Assembly (NCBI GenBank): GCA_021648425.1
Contig: JAKISV010000005.1
Location: 1-31,970, forward strand
Length of the DNA stretch: 31,970 bases
Direction: 5' to 3'
Origin: Rhizobiaceae bacterium
GTDB taxonomy: Bacteria > Pseudomonadota > Alphaproteobacteria > Rhizobiales > Rhizobiaceae
Under the pieces are notes generated by a model that saw only the letters and a program-made list of their open reading frames with translations, ran no database searches and was not told the DNA's origin. Positions 25,722 through 31,970 of this stretch are shown here, in pieces. Within the stretch, counting starts at the first letter, position 1. Each line of letters starts with the position of its first letter. Made by a program: the position numbers and the translations under genes.

Positions 25722-26979
25722 GTTTCAGTAATTCAATCAATTGCGCCTGATTTGGAGCCGCATTAATCGGGCCCACGGCCGCAATAGTGGGGGTTGACTG
25801 AAAAAACAGTCGTTCGGCCAAATCGCGAATACGTTCAGGCGAAATTGCATTCAACCGTTCCATCAGTTCATCATTGGTAATCAGGCGTCCAAACAACATC
25901 AACTGGCGGGCGTTTTGCGCGGACCGCGCCGAAGGGCTTTCATTACTCATCAAAAGGTGCGCGCGAATTTGCGCCCGGGCCCGGTCGGTCTCTTCAAGCG
26001 TAATTGATTGCGCGGCGCGTTTGAGTTCTTCAATAATGACAGGCACAAGTTCAGCCACATCATCTGCGCCGGTTGCCGCGTGAATGCCAAATGTGCCGGT
26101 ATCAGAAAAACCCCAGTGGAAGGCATAAACCGAATAACATAGCCCACGCACTTCGCGGACCTCTTGAAACAGCCTTGATGACATTCCCCCGCCAAGAATT
26201 GTTGCCAGCAGCTGTGAAGCATAAAAGTCACGGGCGTGATAAGCGCGACCCTCAAACCCAAGCATGATTTGCGCTTCCATCAATTCACGATTGTCCAGAA
26301 GTTCTGTGCCCACATAAGAAGCAGTTGGGGCCTCTTCCGTAGGTAGTGGGCTGAAATCTCCGAATTTATCAACTGCCAGTTTCAACAACGCCTCATGCTC
26401 CATAGCGCCCGCACACGACAAAACCATATTGGGACCATGGTAATGATTATCCAGATAGTGACGCAGATTTTCCGGTTGAAACGAAGACACCGATTGCGGT
26501 GTTCCCATAATTGAGCGCCCCAACGCCTGCTGATGAAACGCAGCCGACTGATAATGATCGTAAATCAAATCCTCCGGCGAATCCTTTGAGGCGCCTATTT
26601 CCTGCAAAACTACATGTTTCTCGCGTTTCAATTCGTTTTCATCAATCGTCGATCCGGTCAGTATATCGTGCAGAATATCAACTCCCAAAGCCACATCTTC
26701 CTTCAGTAACCTGGCAAAATAGGCGGTGGTTTCCATACTGGTAGCAGCATTCACATCACCGCCAACATTTTCCACCTGCTCGACAATCTCGCGCGCGGTT
26801 CTGCTTTTTGTGCCTTTAAATGCCATATGCTCCAGCATATGGGCAACACCGTGTTCGTTGTCGCTTTCATTGCGCGAGCCCGATTTAACCCATACGCCAA
26901 GGGCTACACTTTCCAGATGTTTTATTGTTTCTGTGACGATGGTAAGGCCATTGGCCAATTGTGTAGTGTGAACGCTCAT
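25714..26979 (-). CDS. M16 zinc metallopeptidase (mitochondrial processing peptidase-like)
   Basis: A 421-residue insulinase-type peptidase. The inverted zinc motif HxxEH is H47-ML-E50-H51 (HMLEHMAFKGT), with the distal ligand E127 in VVLQEIGASKD, 76 residues later as in the family. The second, inactive half contains GGGMSSRLFQEVREVRGLCYSVYAF, which also resembles mitochondrial processing peptidase. Likely a cytoplasmic or periplasmic peptide hydrolase; no signal peptide is evident. It begins 29 bp after the thrC stop. Confidence 0.94.
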   Translation of the reverse strand: MSVHTTQLANGLTIVTETIKHLESVALGVWVKSGSRNESDNEHGVAHMLEHMAFKGTKSRTAREIVEQVENVGGDVNAATSMETTAYFARLLKEDVALGVDILHDILTGSTIDENELKREKHVVLQEIGASKDSPEDLIYDHYQSAAFHQQALGRSIMGTPQSVSSFQPENLRHYLDNHYHGPNMVLSCAGAMEHEALLKLAVDKFGDFSPLPTEEAPTASYVGTELLDNRELMEAQIMLGFEGRAYHARDFYASQLLATILGGGMSSRLFQEVREVRGLCYSVYAFHWGFSDTGTFGIHAATGADDVAELVPVIIEELKRAAQSITLEETDRARAQIRAHLLMSNESPSARSAQNARQLMLFGRLITNDELMERLNAISPERIRDLAERLFFQSTPTIAAVGPINAAPNQAQLIELLKRG

Positions 26980-27008
26980 TATTTCCCCAAATGTTTCTTC
27001 AAACGCTT

Positions 27009-28403
27009 TTACGCCGCGCGCGAATGCCTGGCGATATATGCTTCAAATAATTCCAGTTCATTGCCCAACACGCTGAACCGCTCTTCACGCTCCATCAAAT
27101 CACCCACCCATTTGGGCAATTGCGGATTAACACCACATGCATCATTCACCGCCTGTGGAAACTTTGCCGGGTGGGCAGTGGCAAGTGTTATCATAGCACC
27201 GGCATCGTTCATATTATCCTGCCCCACACCAACACCCACCGCACTATGGGGGTCAAGAAGATAATTGCTGTTTGCCAGTAAAGAACGAATAGTGTCGGCA
27301 GTCATTTTTTCATTACTGCGCCCTGCCTTGAACAACGAGCGGATAAATTTATGGGCCGGGTCAGACAAGGTGAATGAACCCGATTGCGCCAGGCCGGACA
27401 TCATACGTTCCACTGCCAGCGCATCGCGCCCTTCTGCCTCAAACAATAACCGTTCAAAATTCGAGGACACCTGAATATCCATCGATGGTGATGTTGATGC
27501 GCTCACCCCGGTCACTTCATAGCGACCGCTCTCCAGTGCGCGTGCTAAAATATCATTCTGGTTGGTGGCGATTATCAGGTTTTTGATCGGCAACCCCATT
27601 TGTCTGGCACAATAACCGGCAAAAATATCACCAAAATTTCCCGTGGGAACACTAAATGTCACCTGCCGTTCAGGACTGCCCAGGCTTGCCGCAGTCGAAA
27701 AATAATAGGTAATCTGCGCCATTATCCTGGCCCAGTTAATAGAATTCACCCCGGCAATCTTGTATTTGTCGCGGAAAGAATGGTGATTGAAAATTGCTTT
27801 AACCAGCGCCTGACAATCATCAAAATTACCCTCAACACCAATCGCGTGCACATTGCTATCGCTCACCGTTGTCATTTGTTTTCGCTGAACATCAGACACT
27901 TTGTTGTGAGGAAACAAAATGAAAATATCGACATTGTCACGCCCGCGAAAAGCTTCGATTGCTGCACCGCCCGTATCACCCGAAGTGGCACCAATGATTG
28001 TTGCGCGTTCATTTTTTTGTGAAAGCACATAATCCATTACCCGCGCCAGCAACTGCATCGCCACATCTTTGAAAGCCAGAGTAGGGCCGTGAAACAGTTC
28101 TGCAATAAAATGGTTGGGCGCAATCTGCACCAGTGGCACCACCGCACTGTGATGAAACGTACCATAGGCCTCATCTACCATCGCATCAAACGCATCGGGC
28201 TCGATTTCGCCTTCAACAAACGGCTTCAGCACAGTTTTTGCAATTTGTGCATAAGGCTGCCCGGCCAGTTCGCGAATTTGTTCCGGGCTTATTTGCGGCC
28301 ATGACTTGGGCACATATAATCCACCATCGCGTGCCAGTCCTGCCAACACAACATCGTTAAACCCAAGTTCCGGCGCCTGGCCTCTCGTACTTACATATTT
28401 CAC
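27009..28403 (-). CDS. thrC: Threonine synthase
   Basis: A 464-residue PLP enzyme converting O-phosphohomoserine to threonine. The PLP lysine is K112 in HGPTLAFKDVAMQLL. The phosphate-binding region GATSGDTGGAAIEAFRGR, the segment GNFGDIFAGYCARQMGLP and an N-terminal MKYVSTRGQAPELGF are typical. It starts with GTG at 28403, with an AAGG about 11 nt upstream. The pathway partner thrB lies about 8 kb away on the other strand. Confidence 0.97.
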   Translation of the reverse strand: MKYVSTRGQAPELGFNDVVLAGLARDGGLYVPKSWPQISPEQIRELAGQPYAQIAKTVLKPFVEGEIEPDAFDAMVDEAYGTFHHSAVVPLVQIAPNHFIAELFHGPTLAFKDVAMQLLARVMDYVLSQKNERATIIGATSGDTGGAAIEAFRGRDNVDIFILFPHNKVSDVQRKQMTTVSDSNVHAIGVEGNFDDCQALVKAIFNHHSFRDKYKIAGVNSINWARIMAQITYYFSTAASLGSPERQVTFSVPTGNFGDIFAGYCARQMGLPIKNLIIATNQNDILARALESGRYEVTGVSASTSPSMDIQVSSNFERLLFEAEGRDALAVERMMSGLAQSGSFTLSDPAHKFIRSLFKAGRSNEKMTADTIRSLLANSNYLLDPHSAVGVGVGQDNMNDAGAMITLATAHPAKFPQAVNDACGVNPQLPKWVGDLMEREERFSVLGNELELFEAYIARHSRAA

Positions 28404-28448
28404 TTTTCAAGCGACCTTATATTGTCTTTATTGCTGGAATGGGCCATT

Positions 28449-28724
28449 TAGAGCGTTTTTCGTTCATATTGAACCGCTTGATGGACCATATCAGCCCACT
28501 CGGCAAGGCGCAATTCGCCGCGCGATCTGGTTGATCGCGCAAGGATTGCAACGCAGCAGATGGGCTGATATGGTCTACCGCAGGCCAGTTTTTCGCAGCT
28601 TCTGGACTGCGTTATGATTTACTTGTGGTCAACCAGACCCAAAAAGCTTATGGGCGCAAATCATGCCTTGCCAGCAACTGCGAAAAACCGGTCAAGTGAT
28701 TCAATATGAGCGAAAAGCGCTCTA
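28449..28724. repeat. Large structured palindromic element (three-way junction), MITE-like
   Basis: Imperfect 32-bp terminal inverted repeats (28449-28480 and 28693-28724; four differences, three of them G-U compatible as RNA on the + strand) enclose two long hairpins that nearly fill the interior. Hairpin A pairs 28484-28498 with 28561-28575 perfectly over 15 bp. Inside it, GCGCGATC (28520-28527) pairs with GATCGCGC (28533-28540). Hairpin B pairs 28583-28598 with 28678-28693 (two differences) and contains ATGATTT/AAATCAT (28614-28620 and 28658-28664). The ends GAGCG...CGCTC are each flanked by TA, as expected of a TA target duplication from IS630/mariner-type insertion. No ORF inside is convincing. 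It occupies most of the 430-bp gap between thrC and the lipoprotein gene. Confidence 0.75.
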
Positions 28725-28833
28725 GCATGTTACAAACCAAAAAGGCAATATACGCGCCTTAAACTTGGCTGTATATCGTGTTCTAGTTAAAGAAGCGCGG
28801 GCGATGTTGCCCACACATAATTAAGACTGCAAA

Positions 28834-29418
28834 ATGATGAGCATTATGAAATCAAGTTCTATTTCACCATTGAATGCCGCTGCAATAGCATTGTTGTTCA
28901 CCCTGGCTGCCTGCACCTCTACCAATACCGGTGATGCGCTTGGCTCCGCTGACCAAAACAAAAACGTGGAAGACGAAGTAGTTGATTTGCGCGCCTATTG
29001 CCCCAAAACCACTATTCGCGCCGGTACAGAAACCATGCGGGAATTCGCCAGAGGTGTCGACCGGCAAGATGCGGATGCCGCCGCTAAACTGCGTTATCAG
29101 GCAACCATCAACGAAGTGGTGCGCGAGTGTAATTATATCGCCGAGACCCTGGCCATGCGCATTGGCATTGCCGGTAGAGTAATCATCGGCCCGGTGGGAG
29201 AGCCCGGTTCGCAGGAATTGCCAATCCGCGTGGCCGTCACCCGTGGCGATGAGGTGCTCTATTCCCAACTGCACAAAATTACCACGACGATTGAAGCTGG
29301 CAAAAGCATTGCAACATTTCGCTTTGTCGACGAAGCTGTCAATATCGATAAGCCCGATAAGCAAAATATTGTAATTTATGTCGGTTTTGATGAAGGCCCG
29401 GTCAAAAAGAAAAATTAA
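28834..29418 (+). CDS. Conserved hypothetical lipoprotein
   Basis: A 194-residue protein with a lipoprotein signal ending LFTLAAC (lipidated C27). The mature part has DLRAYCPKTTIRAGTETMREF, then KLRYQATINEVVRECNYIAETLAMRIGIAGRVIIGPVG, and ends in a beta-rich region with VNIDKPDKQNIVIYVGFDEG. Two cysteines in the mature part (in AYCPK and RECNY) may pair. I recognise this as a lipoprotein type common in Rhizobiales but with no assigned function. ATG codons at 28834, 28837 and 28846 are all possible starts. It converges with the HAD gene, 6 bp between stops. Confidence 0.8.
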   Translation: MMSIMKSSSISPLNAAAIALLFTLAACTSTNTGDALGSADQNKNVEDEVVDLRAYCPKTTIRAGTETMREFARGVDRQDADAAAKLRYQATINEVVRECNYIAETLAMRIGIAGRVIIGPVGEPGSQELPIRVAVTRGDEVLYSQLHKITTTIEAGKSIATFRFVDEAVNIDKPDKQNIVIYVGFDEGPVKKKN

Positions 29419-29424
29419 TCGGCC

Positions 29425-30117
29425 TCAACCAGCCAGGCCATCCCATTCTGCCATTGCTTCAAATACCGCCGGTAATTCCCGCAACCGGCTGACCACCGTT
29501 TCAGCCCCCGCATCAGTTAAACTATCCCCATGACCGGGGTAGCTGTGTGAAGCGCCGGTAAATCCAATTGCTCGAATGCCAGCTGCCAGCGCACCGCCAA
29601 CACCATGCACCGAATCTTCAACCACCACCGCATTTACCGCCGCCACCTCAAACGTACTCAAAGCCTTGATGAATATGTCCGGTTTGGGTTTGTTAGCTGG
29701 CGGATCAAAATCTTTCGCTGAAAAAATATAAGGCCGGAACCGGTCATATAATCCCACCCGTGACAGCATTGATTTCAGCCGTTGAGGGGGAGAATTCGAG
29801 CAGATACACCGTGGCTGGTCAAACATGTCGAGCACATTATCAGCATCAACAATCATTTCCGCCTCGTTCTCACAGCGCTCGTCAATGCCTTGTTCAATTT
29901 TGGTAATAAGCGAAGCTGGCAGCGGCAGTTCCAGTTCTTTTTCAAGCACCCTCATAATGTCATCGCTGGAACTACCGGCAAATCGCGCGGCAAATTCCTG
30001 CTCGCTGATATCAAGACCATATTGCCGGTAAGCCTCCATCTCGACCTTTGCGGCAACGATCTCGGAATCCATCAACACCCCGTCGCAGTCAAAAATCACC
30101 AATTTGATTTCGGCCAT
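29425..30117 (-). CDS. HAD-superfamily hydrolase (beta-phosphoglucomutase/phosphoglycolate phosphatase-like)
   Basis: A 230-residue HAD hydrolase, subfamily IA. Motif I is D10-CD12-GVLMDSE (nucleophile D10, general acid D12). Motif II is the Ser in ICSNSPPQR, motif III is the Lys in NKPKPDIF, and motif IV is VVEDSVHGVGGALAAG. A helical cap with the FAGSSSDDIM segment lies between motif I and motif II. All catalytic residues are present. The substrate is probably a small phosphorylated sugar or glycolate but cannot be fixed from sequence. It is divergent from ccrM, with a 111-bp promoter region between. Confidence 0.92.
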   Translation of the reverse strand: MAEIKLVIFDCDGVLMDSEIVAAKVEMEAYRQYGLDISEQEFAARFAGSSSDDIMRVLEKELELPLPASLITKIEQGIDERCENEAEMIVDADNVLDMFDQPRCICSNSPPQRLKSMLSRVGLYDRFRPYIFSAKDFDPPANKPKPDIFIKALSTFEVAAVNAVVVEDSVHGVGGALAAGIRAIGFTGASHSYPGHGDSLTDAGAETVVSRLRELPAVFEAMAEWDGLAG

Positions 30118-30228
30118 GCCTGTCCCTCAACTATTTTCGAATCGTTTATGCATTATTTACCCTATTGAGTAACCATAAGGCTTGTAGATTTTTGAAAACT
30201 ATCCAGTTGTTTTGAGTAGGATGGCATA

Positions 30229-31362
30229 ATGAGTGTTGTAAGTCTGGCTGAAATCAAGGCCGAAAAATCAGGCAGGTTATCCTGGCTCAATTCCATCATC
30301 AAAGGCGATTGTATCGCAGCGATGGAAAAACTTCCCAAAAACTCTATCGACGTAATATTTGCAGACCCACCTTATAATCTCCAGTTGGAAGGTGATTTAC
30401 ATCGCCCTGACCAGTCAAAAGTTGACGCAGTTGATGATGACTGGGACAAGTTTTCGAATTTTGCCGCCTATGACGCTTTCACCCGCGCCTGGCTGATGGC
30501 CGCGCGCCGCGTGTTAAAACCCGATGGCACCATCTGGGTGATTGGTTCTTACCACAATATTTTCCGTGTTGGTTGCGCCATGCAGGACATGGGCTTTTGG
30601 ATGCTGAACGACATCGTCTGGCGTAAATCCAACCCGATGCCAAATTTTCGCGGCCGCCGTTTCACCAATGCCCATGAAACCATGATCTGGGCTTCCAGAG
30701 ACCAGAACGCCAAGAAATACACTTTCAACTATGACGCCATGAAAATGGCAAATGACGAAATTCAGATGCGTTCCGACTGGTTGTTTCCTATCTGCAATGG
30801 CGGTGAACGTCTGAAAAACAAAGACGGCAACAAAGTACACCCCACCCAGAAACCCGAAGCGCTTCTGCACCGCGTAATCATGTCCTCCACAAAACCCGGC
30901 GACATCATTCTCGACCCGTTTTTTGGCACCGGCACCACGGGAGCAGTGGCCAAACGTCTGGGGCGCAACTATGTCGGCATAGAGCGCCAGCAGGACTATA
31001 TTGACGCCGCCACCGCGCGCATCGCTGCCATTGAAACCATCAGCGGTCCCACACTGGTAGTCACCAAATCCAAACGCGCCGAACCGCGTGTCGCTTTTGG
31101 TGCGCTGATTGAAACCGGTATGCTGAAACCGGGCGTAATATTGCGGGATTCAAAAAATCGCTGGCAGGCAAAAGTGCGAATTGATGGTTCTCTGGAACGT
31201 GAAAACCATACGGCCTCAATCCACAAGATGGGCGCAATAGTCCAGGAACTCGACGCCTGCAATGGCTGGACCTTCTGGCACTACGAAGAAAACGGCAACT
31301 GGCAGCCAATCGATGCCGTGCGCAAAAAATACCGCGAAACTGTGTTAAGCGCCGGGGCCTGA
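30229..31362 (+). CDS. ccrM: Cell-cycle-regulated DNA adenine methyltransferase CcrM (GANTC)
   Basis: A 377-residue beta-class N6-adenine methyltransferase. The catalytic DPPY is at 46-49 (FADPPYNLQL), followed by a target-recognition part with DDDWDKFSNFAAYDAF and WRKSNPMPNFRGRRF. The SAM-binding FFGTGTTG is at 231-238. The C-terminal domain (about 285-370, with GALIETGMLKPGVILRD and GWTFWHY) is the extra DNA-recognition domain typical of CcrM. The sequence is strikingly like the Caulobacter enzyme. In the family it methylates the A of GANTC after replication and tunes cell-cycle gene expression. One GAATC (30139-30143) lies in its upstream region. AGGATGG precedes the ATG. Confidence 0.97.
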   Translation: MSVVSLAEIKAEKSGRLSWLNSIIKGDCIAAMEKLPKNSIDVIFADPPYNLQLEGDLHRPDQSKVDAVDDDWDKFSNFAAYDAFTRAWLMAARRVLKPDGTIWVIGSYHNIFRVGCAMQDMGFWMLNDIVWRKSNPMPNFRGRRFTNAHETMIWASRDQNAKKYTFNYDAMKMANDEIQMRSDWLFPICNGGERLKNKDGNKVHPTQKPEALLHRVIMSSTKPGDIILDPFFGTGTTGAVAKRLGRNYVGIERQQDYIDAATARIAAIETISGPTLVVTKSKRAEPRVAFGALIETGMLKPGVILRDSKNRWQAKVRIDGSLERENHTASIHKMGAIVQELDACNGWTFWHYEENGNWQPIDAVRKKYRETVLSAGA

Positions 31363-31375
31363 GACCCGGCTACTG

Positions 31376-31970
31376 ATGGAAAATAACATACTTTTAGTAA
31401 AACCAGACCTGAAAGATCAAGAACGGCTTGTTGATGCTATCAGCAATGACCTTTTTAAAAATGAGTTTGAAGTTGTCGCAACTTGCACAAAACATCTGAG
31501 TGTTGCTGAATTCAAAAACAACTTTATTTGCAAGAACAAAGAGCATGAAGAATACATGACCAGCGGCCCGGTGGTATCAATATTATACAAAGGACATTCG
31601 GCAGTTGGATTTGGTAGGAATTACAAGTTCGAATTCAGAAAACAGCACAAAATTGACGAAATCAGGAACGTTCTACACACAACCGAACCTGGAAACGAAT
31701 TTGTTCTTCAGTTTAAACTGTTTTTTTCGGACTTAAATATAGCTGACCATCATCAATTCTCTGACCAGGGCGTCTACTTTGGTGACTTGAATTCAGCGAA
31801 AACAGGCCAACTCTCCAAGCTCGCTTGTTTTAATCTCATTGCTGCAAATAAAGAGGAAGCGAATTGCCAATCGTTCAAAAAGCTCAGCAGCAAAAACAAC
31901 TGTAAGTATGTAGGGATTAGGGAACTTGTTCATTCAAATATTGAAATATTGACGTATCGACGAAAAGAAG
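31376..31970 (+). CDS. Nucleoside diphosphate kinase-like protein (partial, runs off the right edge)
   Basis: An ATG 13 nt after the ccrM stop opens a frame with no stop to the end of the window (198 codons). Residues 1-140 follow the order of nucleoside diphosphate kinase: ILLVKPD (NDK has I-KPD with the phosphate-binding Lys), HLSVAEF, then EEYMTSGPVVSIL (NDK has MTSGP-VV-VL). DHHQFSD (124-130) stands where NDK has the catalytic His of HGSDS. The match is recognisable but divergent: an insertion and a changed active-site loop make normal kinase activity uncertain. Residues 141-198 continue beyond a usual NDK length, so this may be a fusion. It is visibly richer in A and T than ccrM. No clear ribosome-binding site; cotranscription with ccrM is possible. 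Confidence 0.6.
   Translation, partial: MENNILLVKPDLKDQERLVDAISNDLFKNEFEVVATCTKHLSVAEFKNNFICKNKEHEEYMTSGPVVSILYKGHSAVGFGRNYKFEFRKQHKIDEIRNVLHTTEPGNEFVLQFKLFFSDLNIADHHQFSDQGVYFGDLNSAKTGQLSKLACFNLIAANKEEANCQSFKKLSSKNNCKYVGIRELVHSNIEILTYRRKE

Noticed and set aside
28306..28617. 103-codon open frame entering the palindromic element
   Set aside because: Overlaps the start of thrC on the other strand and its sequence is dictated by the inverted repeats; no family resemblance.
30118..30228. CtrA binding site (TTAA-N7-TTAA) ahead of ccrM
   Set aside because: Only a TTAC-N8-GTAA arrangement was found, which does not fit the CtrA consensus.

Overview
The window reads as a chromosomal segment of an alphaproteobacterium, most likely of the Rhizobiales (Hyphomicrobiales). 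Supporting signs are a CcrM-type adenine methyltransferase, an IalB-family protein, a tiny CoxF-like subunit inside an aa3 oxidase operon, a FeuP/FeuQ-like two-component pair, and the order tldD - ialB - coxBA - ctaB - coxF - ctaG - coxC - surf1 - ispH - thrB - rnhA. Nearly everything is core metabolism. No tRNA, rRNA, CRISPR array, prophage or intact insertion sequence was seen.

Region 1 (1-4.8 kb): the 5' part of an NADP-dependent oxidoreductase and a FabI enoyl-ACP reductase. These are followed by a compact signalling locus. A membrane-anchored PepSY protein, a response regulator and a histidine kinase run leftward. Divergent from them is a secreted PepSY protein plus a cytochrome b561.

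Region 2 (4.8-9 kb): a CbpA-like DnaJ protein, a PlsC-like acyltransferase, a small surface lipoprotein divergent from pdxH, and a metaxin/FAXC-like GST overlapping a zinc-ribbon protein.

Region 3 (9-20 kb): tldD and an ialB-like gene run leftward. The cytochrome c oxidase structural and assembly genes run rightward: coxB, coxA, ctaB, coxF, ctaG, coxC, a strong terminator, then surf1. A compact set ispH-thrB-rnhA follows, and all three of those genes have non-ATG starts.

Region 4 (20-28.4 kb): a Prx5-type peroxiredoxin, a DsbD N-terminal-like periplasmic protein, yqgE, a 7TM-PAS-GGDEF-EAL protein with a decayed GGDEF motif, and the leftward set thrC - M16 peptidase - GNAT.

Region 5 (28.4-32 kb): a 276-bp palindromic element that can fold as a three-way junction and is flanked by TA. 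It is followed by a lipoprotein, a HAD phosphatase, ccrM, and an A+T-rich partial gene at the right edge. That gene's N-terminal part resembles a divergent nucleoside diphosphate kinase.

The two least ordinary objects are the palindromic element and the NDK-like gene downstream of ccrM. Everything else is mostly conventional, with a few regulatory details worth checking.
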